From positions 23,126,001 through 23,190,000 of the forward strand of contig OY756970.1 in the NCBI GenBank assembly GCA_963580455.1: DNA of 64,000 bases, read 5' to 3'. This DNA comes from Euonymus europaeus (lineage: Eukaryota; Streptophyta; Magnoliopsida; Celastrales; Celastraceae). The notes under the pieces are model-generated. The model ran no database searches, was not told the DNA's origin, and worked only from the letters and a program-made list of their open reading frames with translations. The first letter of the stretch is position 1; each line of letters begins with the position of its first letter. Below, one piece after another: positions 24,612-37,043 of the stretch. Both the position numbers and the translations under genes were made by a program.

Positions 24612-25142
24612 TCAAATAACTCTTCTTCTTTTTTGGATTAACAAGTCCAATTTTGTACGACATTTCCTATTTAACATCCCTGCAGAAGGTCTCATCCCAT
24701 ATGTAACAACCTCTTGATCCAGAAGTTCAGAACTTATGCTCGAAATTAAGCCGCTCAGAGCATGATGAGTACTTGAACTTAAGTTGTTATTTGAATAAAT
24801 TTTGATACCCTTTCTACTAGGTTTAGCACCAGTTTCTTCCATGCATGAGATTGTTGATGACTAGGAAGTTTCAATTTCCTAGCCAATGATTGTTTGAATG
24901 AAGGAAATGAGAGCAAGGTTTCGAGACATCTATTGGAATAGTGCCTCTTGATCTCTTTTCATCCGGTCCAACTCTTGTTGCCTCCAAGCTTCTTCTCTCG
25001 TGATTCTTTCCCTTTCTCTCCTCTCTATCATTTCTATAAACTCCTTATGCATATGCTCTTGCTTTTCCAACATTTGCATCTTTGAAGACATTGATGTGGT
25101 GGCTTTAGTGGCGACGACGTAGCTCCTGACCATAACGTTCAA
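24612..25142 (-). pseudogene. Trihelix (GT-2-like) transcription factor C-terminal remnant
   Basis: One minus-strand frame carries the coiled region of trihelix factors: MQMLEKQEHMHKEFIEMIERR, then ERERITREEAWRQQELDRMK. After an in-frame TAG it continues as MSRNLALISFIQTIIG, matching the family's SRD-LI-FIQ segment. Two more in-frame stops follow before an open tail beginning MEETGAKPSRKGIKIYS. No trihelix DNA-binding domain was found on either side. I read it as a decayed partial copy with at least three stops. Trihelix proteins are nuclear GT-element-binding factors, but this copy cannot bind DNA. Confidence 0.65.
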
Positions 25143-25777
25143 ACCCTAGTTGTTTTGCAGACGAACGGATCAATTATGTATGAGTGCAGACCTCAGGTTT
25201 GGGACGCGTAGGTTTTGGCAATGCGGAGTAAGTCTTCCCTCTTAAGAGGTTCCCCAATTCTCTAGAGTAAATAAATCACATTTAATGGTAGATAAGAAGA
25301 TATAAGTTTAAATTTGTTAAAATAAAACTATTTTTGATGTGACATCTTTTAAATCATTTGATTAAAATTCTAAATTCGATCCAGGGACATAAATAGTATT
25401 ATCGAAATGATACAGAGGACTAAAAGAGAAGGCAATTAGAATTAGAAATGTGAAAGACGTGAGAATAGAGGGAATACCTTAACCATTCACCTTCTTCTTC
25501 AGGTTCGCTAAGGCAATTTGAACAGCTGAAATCATTTTTATTTGGCAGAAGTAATAAAGGTGCCACTGTATTTTTTAAGAAGGATCAATTAAACCTTTCA
25601 AAATTTTCTTTTGGCTGAAGAAGCCCTCTAAGTAGACGTTGGAAGTCTGCCCCTTGGTCTAAACTTTCGTTAAAAATGATGACGTTACCGTTAAGTCTCT
25701 ATATTGAAGTCACTCAAATCCAATTTACTCCTTCGAAATTCGAATCGCATTTAGTGGCAATAAAAAAATGTTATACA
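25143..25777. other. Intergenic / DUF1635 3' flank
   Basis: No gene seen between the trihelix remnant and the DUF1635 stop codon. It should contain the 3' UTR of the latter. Confidence 0.35.
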
Positions 25778-26963
25778 TCAATCAAGCCTCTGTCGCTTGG
25801 TAGTAGGGACTTGATTGGTTGTACAGGCACCGGAGGACGGTAATCCGTTGTTATGGCCTGAACTAGAAGAAACAATACTTGATGCTGAACACATCTGTGA
25901 AGACAGGTTAAATAGTATAGGTGGACAAATTGGTTTCTGAACTACATCGCTTGGATTAGCAGCACCAGCTACATGTTGATTTTTGTTTAGACTCTCAGAA
26001 CTTCTGATGGTAACAGGAGGAATTTTGAAGGGTTGCATTGGAGGAGGATTCCTCCACCTAGGAAGTGGACCAGCAACGAGAAGTGTCTGAAGCAGAGGAC
26101 CCGCCTCCATTACTGTTTGCATCAACTTACCCTTTTGAGGCAAAGCTTTTCCCTCGGCAAAACTGTCAATAACGGCACTAGCTCTATCAATCATAGGCAC
26201 TACTGAAGAGACTAAACCTGATGAGAGGTCCGAGTCATTGACGTCCTGAACAAATGGTCGATTTACAAAAGCACCCAATTTTCTTGAATCAACTACATTG
26301 ATGGTCGAGAAAACAGGCGAAGAAACGGGATTGGAGAAGGAATCAACAGGAGGAGAGCCATGTGAGTAGTGACTATTATAAGTCTCGGATAAACTGTTGG
26401 ATTCAGTTGTGCTTGAGTTTGCTCTTGCTGGCAATAAAAGTGGACTTTCTGGTTGGTTATGAGGGAGGAATGGATTAAGCTCAGTAGGGTTTGAAGGCTT
26501 TAGTGTATTGATCTGCAGTATCTGCAGTTGTTCTTTTGCTTCATCTCTTTGTTGGAAAGCAACTCTTACAAGATTGATCAAACAATTCATATCTTCCTCC
26601 TGCCTTTGTATCTTTTCACTTGCTTCTTTCTTCAGCGACTCTAATTCAATGGTTGCGTATAGAAGATTCCTCTTCATCTCTTCAACTGCCTGTAACGTGA
26701 ACCCAGATTAGTCAGTATAAGGGATTTCATCGAACAGCTACTAAACTGAACCTTTTTTAGAAAATATCTCAAGAAATCTTGCTACAATTAAACTTGAGAA
26801 ACTAAGTAATATGAACCAAAATTGAGGGAAAGATTTGAGATGGGTATGATAAAATAAAAAATAAAATAAAAAGTGAAGAGGGCATGAATGCCAGAACAGA
26901 CAAGACCAAGAAGTAAAAGAAACCCACCTTCTCACAAGTCCAAAAAAAATTCAATTCCTCCAT
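25778..26963 (-). CDS. DUF1635 family protein
   Basis: Two exons (26928-26963 and 25778-26689, GT-AG intron of 238 bp) give a 315-residue protein. Exon 1 encodes MEELNFFWTCEK, close to the family start MEEL-S-W. Exon 2 opens with a coiled coil (AVEEMKRNLLYATIELESLK through QRDEAKEQLQILQINTL, residues 13-75) typical of DUF1635. A low-complexity Ser/Pro-rich region follows, then a moderately conserved block (PLPRWRNPPPMQPFKIPPV, about 215-235). The C-terminus is a basic TTKRQRLD, which may act as a nuclear signal. The biochemical role of the family is unknown to me. In Arabidopsis a DUF1635 gene lies in the same block as UTR5 and MYB59, as I recall, which supports orthology. Confidence 0.88.
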
Positions 26964-27993
26964 TATAACTTCTAAAAGCTTCTCCTAACTTTGCATAAGA
27001 AAACAGAGAAGTATTGGGTGGGGAGTTTAAAAGAAACTAGTAATTTATAGAGCGAAACAGACAGGCACATAAAGACAATATAGAGAGATGGGTTTCTCGT
27101 AAGACTCCATATAAAACAAAGTACACATCAAGGAAAATTATGGAATACCCCAAAAACCTTCCAATTATAGAAATGATACTTTTTTTTTCTTTTTCCTTTT
27201 CCTTCCATCAGATGATCATAATATTCAATTAAATTTTAAAACCACCTCCACCCCTCTTCTGGAATCTGGACTCCTCTCTTTCTGGACTCTTCTAATTGTA
27301 CTAATTTTGCTTTCCTTGTGTTCACGGTCAAATACTCGAATCCAGTTAGATTTTCCATATTCCTTTTGTATATGTGGGAATGTAATGGAAACGGCTGTTT
27401 TCCTCAATTGAGATGTGCTGGTTTTACGCGGTTTTGGTTATGTTGAAAGGCAAGTTTCCAAAAAACCATCCCTCAAATTATTTACAAAAATTTCATTCCA
27501 GCGGATTATTCGGGTCAACCCGAGAAATAATTTGAGGGATTATGATGGATCTCCGTCGCAATCTTGACCGATTTATTTGTTTCTCTATTTTTTTTTCAAC
27601 CAAACTAATATAGTGCGAATATTTTCTTTCCAAATTCTCATTAGTCCCTTCCTCCATAATTAAAAAATCAGTCTTGAAAAAATGGCTATTTAGTTCATTA
27701 AAAAAATATTATTTTTTGATCCTTTTCCATTTCCACGTACATGAGTCCAATCGATACGTGGCAACAAAATTTGTAAAAATATTTTTATTTATTTTTTTAT
27801 TTTTTTATTTTAGTAACCTATTTTCCTCATTTTAAACCCTAAAGCAACCCGATCATAATATATACCCCAGATTCTGACAGAGACAACGATTATAACCTTA
27901 ACACCGACACGCTGCTTCAACACTCTTTTCAAAATTTTCTGATGTCGGTTTTGGACTTGATATAGGCAAAGCATGCTAAGATAACACAAAATA
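26964..27993. other. DUF1635 promoter side and AT-rich spacer
   Basis: No gene seen. It includes runs of T (27181-27189, 27781-27810) and the DUF1635 leader and promoter. It ends at the Helitron left terminus. Confidence 0.35.
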
Positions 27994-28026
27994 TCTATAC
28001 TTATATATAAAGCCCGTGCACTGCTG

Positions 28027-28460
28027 CCTTCTCCTGGCGAGTCCCGGCTTTTTCTCTCGCTGTACTCTCGCGAATGGTGTTTTTTTCACAAAAGCTCGGC
28101 AAGCTAAACGACGCCGTTTTACCCTCTTTGCCCTAGCTCTCATGTTGCACCGACTCACCACCTCACATGCAACGTCATCGGCGTCATCCTCCTACACCGC
28201 CTCAACGACGTCATCGTCTTTCCCAGTTTCCCAGGTTCAGATATCTACTTTCTGGGCTTGCCTTTTCCCTTTACTCTGGGTTAAGCGAGCAAATTGATTT
28301 GGGACTCTTGCAATCACCTCCTCATTAAGGTCAGGGTTTGGTGTTCCGATTCGGCTTTGGAAATTGATAGATTTCCAGCGTTCTCCCGGCGAGTACCGGC
28401 CTTTTAACGCCCTATACTCTCGCAACTGGTGTTCTATACGAGTAAAGGGGTATTCTCGGT
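28027..28460 (+). repeat. Imperfect duplication near Helitron left end
   Basis: CCTGGCGAGTCCCGGCTTTT with ACTCTCGCGAATGGTGTT (about 28030-28085) recurs as CCCGGCGAGTACCGGCCTTT with ACTCTCGCAACTGGTGTT (about 28385-28435). The copies are diverged, so the duplication predates recent movement. Confidence 0.6.
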
Positions 28461-29380
28461 CGTCCCTCCTACACCACCTCACCGACAACATCTATATCTC
28501 GCTTCCTCCGCTTTTCTTCGCCCTCTACTTCACATGGAACACGAAAACCGAAGACTCCATCTTCGCCTTCAATCCAGGTATGTACGAGTAAAAGGGTATT
28601 CTCTCTAGCCCTTTGATTTTTCCTCCAGTCCCTGGTTTCTCATCATCCCTCACTCTTCTTGGTCGTCCTCTTTATTTTAGTTTCTCTTCGCTCTAATTTC
28701 CTCAGTAGTTGGACTCCTGCTGCCATTGAGTCGTTTCTTGATTTTGTGTTTCGCTCTGTTAGTTTTTCCCCCAATAGAGGCGCTTGGACTTCACGATTCT
28801 CAAGCAAACCTAGCTAATTCTCAATTCTCTCTCGCTATACTTGCATATTTGTCCTCTTGATTTCATACTGTGAGAAATTTATCGATTGTGCATGTTTGTG
28901 CCTTTTCTAAATGTTTTGTTGATTACAGCTCCAGTTAACGCAAGTTCCAATTGGATTCAGCAATTAAGCAAGGCTCATGTATGCTCCCACGAAGCTGGTG
29001 TTCACCAACTTGCCAATCTCTGGTAAGAAACACATCTCTTTTTTCCCTTTTTTTTGAAAAATGTATGTTGTCATTTTTGTGTATAGAATCTATTTAGTTG
29101 TATAATTTTGCTGTCAGAGATTTTCGAATGGAATAAAGTTTGGATTTCATTGCTTGCTGGGGTTATTCTGTTCGTAATATACTCTTAAGGTGAGAGAAAG
29201 GGCTGGGGTTCTTTTGTTTGATTGGTCTGGACTAACCCAATGCCTCTAGAGTTGTGGATCCTCCCTTGATTTCATCCAGTGCATCCAGGTTGGTCAATAT
29301 TTCTTTTTATCTAAAGCAGAAAATTTAGGAAGTGGTAATTAATTGATTATAGAGGATGTAGGTAGGACACATACACATTT

Positions 29381-29671
29381 ATGAGCAGTGCATATTTCTT
29401 GGGTGAACATATCTTATTTATGTAACCTCTCCTAATCACTCATCTGCTTTATCTTAATGCGTATCATGATTGTTGATAATATCCAAATGCTTTATAATTA
29501 ACACTTTACAAGTGGTCTCCAACTTTTATGAGCAGTGTATATTTCTTGGGTGGACATATCTTACTTATGTTGCCTCTTCTCATCACTCATCTGGTTTATG
29601 TTAATGCGTCTCATGATTGTTGATAATATCCAAATGCTTTATAATTAACACTTTACAAGTGGTCTCCAACT
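29381..29671 (+). repeat. Tandem 144-bp duplication inside the Helitron
   Basis: Copy 1 (29381-29524) and copy 2 (29528-29671) both run from ATGAGCAGTG to GGTCTCCAACT and differ at only about ten positions. The period is 147 bp. Confidence 0.9.
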
Positions 29672-32563
29672 CTGTGATTTCAGAATACAAAAATTTATTA
29701 ACTTGCATTGAAAGAAGATGCAATCAGTTATAATAAACCCATGCATTTTATTTTATCAGTTAATGTAAAGATGAGATATCCTGCAATGAGGTTTGGAGGT
29801 CAAATTTTATATAGTAGAACCAAGATTCAGGCTGACAAAGCTGCCATGCATGGATCTTTTAAGGAGTCTTGAAGCTAAGAAAAAAGAAGCCGGTTGTGTT
29901 GCAGTTGGAAAAAAAAACAAAGCATGTTTGGAAAAATGGTAGCTTTACAAGATTTATGCTTTCTGTGATTTCTTCTTCAGTTTTGATTTTCCGCCATCTC
30001 TTTCGTGTCCTGTTTTGTGAGGGCTTTATGTGCACATATTGTTCCTTGCCGCTTCTTATGATTGCCATTTTTGGGTCCCATTTTGTGAGATTGTGCTCTT
30101 GCGTTCTTCATTTTGCAGTGATAGATAGTTATATGAGGTAAAGGAGGGGGTAGATACTATGGTCATATTTGTGTTTTACTTTCGAATTCCAGATTATTTA
30201 GCTCACTTTTTTCCTCTTTTCTTTTTTAATTTCATCATAACAGTTAAGAATTGATGTTTGTCTGTGTTTGCTTCTGCTTTTGTATTCAGAGCTCAGATTT
30301 TTCCCATAATAAGTGTGTTTCTGTTTAGTCATTGACAAGTTGGGCATCTTCTGTTGTTATATTTGTCAGAGGTGGATGGTTTGAGCTTTTCTGTCCTTTG
30401 TTGTACAAGTAAGTCACTTTGTTTCATTTGTGTTATTGCACGAGTGAGATTCTCTTTTTGTTTTTCACTCTCTTTTTATTCTTTCATATATTATCTTTGT
30501 TTCAAACTCAGAGGTTGGGTTTGATTGTAATTGTGTGTGTTTGTTCTTAGCAGTTGCTTTGCGGTCCAGGTTGGTAATGAACTAATGACAAATATACTTG
30601 AAATAGCCTTAGTTGTACCTATTTTGCAAGTTAATCTGATTTGGGGTGATGGGAGGTAAACAAATGAATGGTCCATTTTCATATGTTATTAGAAGCCTGA
30701 AGCCATAGATTTAGATGTTGTTTTCCCTTCTCTTTTTCCTTTTTTTGCCTTTCTTTGATGTTGTGTTCTGCTCTTGCCCTTCTCTCTATTTTCTTTACTA
30801 AGAACAGAGTTGGACCTACAGATCAGAGAAATCATTTCGAGGGTAGACATGGTGCAGAGATTTTGTTGGGCCTAATTGCGTTGTAGTTTTCTTGGATTGT
30901 GCACGAGTGTTAGGTGGAGTTAAAAATTGAAGTTCGAATAGGAATGTATTAGCTACTCGAAAACAAATTTTACAACTTCGATCGCATCCTAACTCCGCTT
31001 TCACTCTTTTTTATTTTTGCAGTGGAAATTTCAGTGTTCAACTGTAGTGGGGGTATCGGTTTTTTGAAGATGTGCTTTATATGGTAGAGCTCTAACTACT
31101 ATTTTGCTTTCATGCAGTACTCCGGAACTTTGTCAATGACTATATTTGCAGAACTCTCTGGTTTTATACCTTTGATTGATAAATATCAGTTGTTTTGCAT
31201 AAGTACTATATATTAACTCAAAGAGAAGATAGTTTCCCCAGTGGAGATTGTTTTTATGCTTATAATAAGATGATCAGATCCATAATAAGTGTGTGATAAT
31301 TATTTTCCAGGTTATTCACTTTTGAAGATGCCTATTATAAGTAGCAAATGAGGCGATTGGTAAATGATATGCTTTTGTAGGTCCATTTTCTGGGTGAAGG
31401 GTAAGTTCCTCATAAATTAGTAATTTTTCTTTATGAATTCTTAATACCATATATGTTCCCTGCAAAATTAAAATTCCATCATGAGTTTGTTTCTCCTCAA
31501 TGTACAATTCAATGTTTTAGTCTGTCTAACTCCTTTTCATCAGTGCATCTAATTTGTTTGATGGACAACTCCTCTCTCAATTAGGTTATAGCTTGGCCTT
31601 TTATTAGTCAAATGCTATTTACAATCACTTTCTTTTACCTGTTATTTTATTCAAGTATTTTCGTAAATTTACTTTGTTAGTATTTAAGCACTTCCAGTTT
31701 AGGCAATCACCTGCAGCATTTCAATGATCATATTTCTTATGTTCAATTTGTTTAGGTGAAAGTGATCAATATTAACCATGTTTTCCTAGGGTGAGATCAC
31801 TTCAATTGATTGCGACTTCCAAAGGCTTGTACGTTATTAATATCTCATTATTCATTTTAGTGTTTGATGTAGTTTTATCTGATTTTTGCAGAGCTAGAAA
31901 CTGTTGTAACGTATCGATTCTCACAATGCAATAGGAAACAACTGGGAATCAAAATATCGGTTTCTTTGTCATCACCTACACTTTTACCTCCGACTCACAT
32001 CTCTATCCACTTGTGCGATTGCCGGTTTATTTAATTTGGTTGTGGAGTCTGATTTTTTTATGTTTAATTGGTAAGAGCACTTAAATCTTTGTTCGTCCAG
32101 TGTTTTCCAACTTTTGAATTTGGATTCCAGATTTAAGAAACGTTTCTTTGTCTGAGAATGCAACAAGTTTGTCCCTGCAAAGCAAGTCACAGAGTCTAAT
32201 TCTATCTCTAGAATCCTCTTTTACCCTCTCTTTGAAGTAGTTAATATTGTTCTTTTCTTTTTCCAGCAACGTTGTCATCAGATATACAACCATTTTGGCT
32301 CCATCTGACTCACCAAATACTGATGGAATTGATCCAGGTATATATTAGTCATTAAATTATTGATATTGTTATTTCATCAAGACGGAAGGGTCTAATCAGT
32401 GCATTTACTACTTGAATTTTTTCAAGGAACATCCAAGAGATTGGTACTTACGACCATGGAATGGAACTAAAGAAAAAATATATAAAATGAGCAACAATAA
32501 TTAAAACTACCCATAATAGCAAAAAATGTCGGCCCCGCAGCAACGCGCGGGCACGACGCTAGT

Positions 32564-32930
32564 ATATATATATATATATGCAACCATCGTGCCTCCACAA
32601 CCACAGCCATTAGATTAATCACTAATGAATAAGGATGAGAAATTTGTCTTAAATTACGTCATTATTCTTTAATCCAGCTGTTCGGGTTGAAGTATACAGA
32701 AGTGTTTGGCCTCCCAGAACACATTATATATGACGTTAATTTCTTGGCTAACTATTTTATCATACAACAAATAAGACAAAGCTGCTATATATGTTACAAA
32801 AACAAAATGAGTTCTGTTAATCCAGTGTATCTAGCGGCTTCGTGCCTTGTTTATGGGCGTCATTATATAATAAAATAATTAATAATAAATTGGATAAAAT
32901 AAAATCATATCGGTGGAAAATTAAGAAAAA
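32564..32930. other. Spacer between Helitron and Mutator-like element
   Basis: No gene seen. It starts with a short AT repeat that carries the Helitron target and ends with the 9-bp duplication of the next element (32922-32930). Confidence 0.4.
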
Positions 32931-34308
32931 GGGGATTCATAAATAAATCATTTAATAGAAATATATATTTCATTCACTCATTTCAATTTATTAATATTGC
33001 AAAACATCCTTTAAATAATTCTGGGCAAAACTACCCTTATTCAAATAAATCCTTATATGTATGACATATGCTGACATCACCAGATTCTTTTTATTTTTTT
33101 TTCTTTTAAAAACTTTAAAACAGTTTTATCTCTCAAAATACAAGTCGGATTTTAAAAAAAAAAAATATTCATAATCAACAAGAAAAACTCTTTCCAATTA
33201 AATCCATCATCGATATGTTTAAATGTTCATTTGTCAAATCTTTTGAATGAACTCAGAGGATTTCTCAAACTTATCCAGAATTCAAAGGATTTCTCAAAAC
33301 TCATTAAAACCAATCAAAAGATTTTTCAAAATTAAGCAAATAAATTCAGATGATTTCATAAAAATATATCAAAAAAATATAGATTTTTTGAAAATCAAAC
33401 AAAAAACAACAAAAAATTTCAGAGGATTTCACAAACTTGTCATAAATTTAGAGGATTTCACAAAATTTACCAAAATAAATCAAAGAAAATTTTGAAATTA
33501 AGCAAAAAAAAAATAGAGGATTGCATAAAATATATAATAAAAATTATAATTTTTTTTGAAAATCAAACAAAAAATAATCTGAAACTCTAAATCCTAAACC
33601 TAAAATCCCAAAATCCTAAATACTAAATCCTAATATCTTAAATCTCAAAATCATAAAGTATAAACACTAAACTCTAATATTTTAAACACAGACTCTTAAA
33701 CTTTACAACTTATAACCAGAAATCCTCTGAATTTTTCAGAAATCCTCTAAATTTTTCATAAATCCTCTGAATGTAAACAATTCTAGTTTTAATTTTGAAC
33801 AAAAAAATCTTATAAATAATTAAGAAGAATTTACAAAAATAAGAAGAAAATCTTAAAATTCTACTAACATATATTCCTAAACCTTAAACCTTGAGTCATA
33901 AACCCCAAAATCCTAAATAATGAATTATGTTCTCCTAAACCCTAAAACCTTATACCATAAACTCTAAACTCTAATATCTTAAACTTCAAAACCCTAAACT
34001 TTATCAAAATGAAAAAAAAACAATACCATTATCTTTAAAAACATATAGATATAATACATTATTTTCATTAAACTTTCTGAGATTGTATTTATATTTATTT
34101 CCTAAATAAGGAGCAATCATGTACTAATAAAAATAAGGATATGTTTAAATGAGGGGAGGGTAAAATTGTCATTAATTGAGGTTAAAATTTAAAGTTATCC
34201 TTATTGAACTAAATTTCAAATAATTGGGGATGTATTGAGCTACAAACTTTTCAAAAAGACTAAATGGAATATAAAGTTCATATAAATGACTTATCACCAA
34301 ATAATCCT
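32931..34308. mobile_element. Non-autonomous Mutator-like element, 1.38 kb
   Basis: The 9-bp duplication TAAGAAAAA flanks it (32922-32930 and 34309-34317). The ends are long, diverged inverted repeats: GGGGATTCATAAATAAATCA on the left against AGGATTATTTGGTGATAAGT on the right in reverse complement. Both continue into CATTTA..TTTATATT and a shared CCTTA/ACCCT-rich part. The interior consists of degenerate repeats of TTCAGAGGATTTCACAAA, later inverted (AAATCCTCTGAAT), then degenerate AAACCCTAAA-like runs. There is no coding capacity. Confidence 0.82.
33250..34000. repeat. Degenerate AGAGGATTTC arrays and telomere-like runs
   Basis: From 33255 to 33460 the unit AGAGGATTTC recurs every 30-50 bp. 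From 33715 to 33775 it appears inverted three times as AAATCCTCT. Between and after are many CCTAAAxxCTAAA phrases resembling interstitial telomeric DNA. Confidence 0.7.
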
Positions 34309-34894
34309 TAAGAAAAACAATACCATTATTAATTCTTAATCAACAGTTAACACGGTTTTGGAGTGGAAAAACGCACGATTGTGACATTTCCATATCATCT
34401 TACTCTTCGAAGAATTTGGAATACACAAGTGCCTTATAAAGTGAAGTGTATTATGATGATGTTTGAAGATTGTAGGGGCAATATAGACATTAAGATAATT
34501 TTTGTTTGAAGAATTGTCTGAAAAAGTGCGGATCAGTTCCCGTTTTACGTTTTTACCTCCTACTCAACGGTAACGACTTTACCTGTCTACCTAATCATAT
34601 GAAATCGTGAGCAGCTACGATTTTTGCTCTCATTATCGGACGGTGACTCGTGCATGTCCCCCAATGGAATCTATCATGCATTCATGCTCTAAAGAGAGCA
34701 CATTTGTCCTAATACTGCACTTTTGTACGGGCTGCAGCTCTGATGTAGGCGGGTCTAGGCTCATGCCAGTGCACTGGCCTCTGAGGTTGACAGCCCATAG
34801 TCATGCGGTGCGCCGCCTCTGAACTACTGAGGGTCTGTCCTGCATCAAGGGTACCGTTCAAAATTTCACCGCTCATATGAGGAGCTTTTTTATT
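34309..34894. other. Intergenic, no gene seen
   Basis: No coding sequence recognised. The 8-bp duplication of the next element closes this stretch. Confidence 0.4.
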
Positions 34895-35621
34895 GGTGAG
34901 GGCTAATGGCACCCCACTTTTATCTAGTATCACCACATATCTATAAAAACCCCAATAAAAATTATAGAAAATCCTATAACACCCCCATTCCATTAATTTT
35001 GCATAAATATCCGGTATCACCCCTCTCTCTCACCACTCTACCTTATTCCCCTGGGATTATGAAGCTTAAAACTGAGGTCTTCTGTGTTCTTGTATGTGGG
35101 GTCCCTATGGAAGGATGACAACTGGGTGTTGAAGATTTTGCATGTGGGGTCCCTGTGGAAGGGCTAGGAACAGTGTGAGATTGGAGACGGTGATCCTGTT
35201 GAGGAGATGAAAAACGGTGGCGGCGGTGGGATCGCGTGGAGTAGGAGGAGGAAGACGAAGAGTGTGATGTTTGTAGAGTTGATGATGGAGACGATGGTGA
35301 AGACAAGGAGATCGAACCCGACGATGTCGTCTTCCTCCCCCTTGTTTTGGATTCGCCTCTCTTCTTTGCCGATTTCTTCTGATTTTATAGTTTCTCAGGT
35401 CAGTACCTCTTGCTCCTCTTTCTTCTTGTGCCTGAACCTGCTCTTACTCTTGCTGGAATTGCAGCTGACCTCTTGCTCCTCTTTCTTCTTGTGCCTGAAC
35501 CTGCTCTTACTCTTGCTGGAATTGCAGCGACAGAGATGGCGGGAGGGGTGAAACAAGAGTAGGGTTTTTTGTATTTTTAGGGTGGTTACCGGAAAAAATT
35601 GGGGTGTATCTAGCCCTCACC
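34895..35621. mobile_element. Small TIR DNA transposon with 8-bp duplication
   Basis: The left end is GGTGAGGGCTAATGGCACCC. The right end in reverse complement is GGTGAGGGCTAGATACACCC. TTTTTATT is present on both sides (34887-34894 and 35622-35629). The TIR sequence looks more Mutator-like while the duplication length fits hAT, so the superfamily is open. The interior holds a GC-richer, exon-like segment (35205-35550) with a 59-bp direct repeat, perhaps captured host sequence. Confidence 0.72.
35406..35527 (+). repeat. Perfect 59-bp tandem direct repeat
   Basis: 35406-35464 and 35469-35527 are identical by eye, with a 63-bp period. Each copy ends in GAATTGCAG, an acceptor-like sequence. Confidence 0.95.
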
Positions 35622-35629
35622 TTTTTATT

Positions 35630-36659
35630 TATGCTCATCTCTTTTCACTCAAACTAGTGTTTAACCCGTGACGTATTGTATGTATATCCATATTAATATT
35701 TATAATTTTTGAAAAGGAACTTTTAAGAAATTGGTTTTTTAGAGAACTGTTAGCATGAGATTTTTTGAAGAAAACATCGTGGGTATTAAATTATGTATTT
35801 GAATAGAATTTACCCTAGGTGGAAATGATTAGTTTTATCTACAATGGGGAAAAATAAATTACAGTTACAAGCAGACTTTTATTCAATTGCTCGGAAACAT
35901 ATATACATGTTTTTTGCGTTTTGGTGCGTGTATTATGTAAGTCGTTGGTTACTTGCAAGCAAAACTCTTTATCAATTAAATCCCAATCCAATCCAATTTA
36001 TAAATAAGAAAGCAAAACAATGGGGAGCTATAGAGGCATCATAATCTTTATTAGAGTTTATATGATTAGAGTATTTTTCTTACTCGACTTGTTGTGTGAT
36101 TGAGGAATAAAAGAATAGGGTGTGAACATCAAGAAAATCTTGAAAAAAAAGGCCAAAGTTTAATTGACTAAAATTAGAGTGTAGTTAAAAAAATAATAGA
36201 GTACAAATAAAGCTGACAAATTTATATTTTGTGTTGGTGGGCGCTAATGAAAATATGAAGCACTAACCTGTCTAATCTATGGCCTTATTTGGTTGGGCCG
36301 TTATTCTAGTTCCAAATTTATATCTCATAAGTGGTTGGGCTCGAATGACAATATGGAAGCTTAGTGTTGTTTAGTTCACGACTAACTAAGACTATGCTTG
36401 GGGGAGACGTCCGAAGGGAGACGTCTACTCACATAAAAGTCTATAATATCTCTCAATACTTATAAATAGTAAGTAAAAAAATATTTTTATGAACCCCCTC
36501 TCAACTCAATCTCTCCCAGTTCCTCCTAACTCAACTCCTCCTGACACCTTTCCCAAGCACAACCTAAGTTAACAGAGTATCTGAGTTTTTTTTTTAAAAA
36601 AACTAGGCTCGAAGAATGGACCAAAAACTTACAAGACTAGTTGGGCTTAAATGAAATTA
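35630..36659. other. Intergenic, no gene seen
   Basis: No gene or structured repeat was recognised in this AT-rich spacer. Confidence 0.4.
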
Positions 36660-36662
36660 TAA

Positions 36663-37040
36663 GAGCAATCACAATGGTTGCATTTTGTTGGGCCAAAAAA
36701 TTATGTGAAAATGTGTGTTTTTGTTGATGTTGATATATTAAAAGACGTGTATTATTGATGTGGCTGTATTGTGACATATGTTTTGATGATGTGACTTGAC
36801 TTTTTGTAATAAATGTGGGATCCAGTATTAATTTTGATGTAAATTTGATATCGATAATATGAAGAATAGAAAAGTGGTTGGCTTGACTTTTTGTATTTTG
36901 TTGATGTGACTGTATTAGAAAACGTGTTATGCTGATGTGATTGTATTGAAAGACGTGTTTGATTTGAATTTTATATAATAAAAGTGAAACCCAAAATATA
37001 AGTTTGCTGGCCCAACAAACCCAGACCATTGCTATTGCTC
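36663..37040. mobile_element. Tourist-like (PIF/Harbinger) MITE
   Basis: TAA is duplicated on both sides (36660-36662 and 37041-37043). The termini are GAGCAATCACAATGG and, in reverse complement, GAGCAATAGCAATGG. The interior shares TTGATGTGGCTGTATTG-type repeats with the element at 6923-7311. It is non-coding. Confidence 0.8.
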
Positions 37041-37043
37041 TAA

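Larger units (their letters stand above)
27994..32562 (+). mobile_element. Non-autonomous Helitron
   Basis: The left terminus starts TCTATACTTATATATAAAGC, a plant Helitron 5' end. The right terminus ends in CTAG (32559-32562), preceded by a short GC hairpin (CCCGC, loop AGCAACGC, GCGGG) at about 32534-32551. The host dinucleotide A|T flanks it (A at 27993, T at 32563) with no target duplication, as expected for rolling-circle insertion. No Rep/helicase or RPA-like frame was recognised in 4.57 kb, so it is non-autonomous. The interior has two internal duplications and several intron-like or exon-like stretches of unknown origin. Confidence 0.88.

Noticed and set aside
33250..34000. Telomere-like AAACCCTAAA runs as a true interstitial telomere
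   Set aside because: Units are too irregular and sit inside a TIR-bounded element with a 9-bp duplication.
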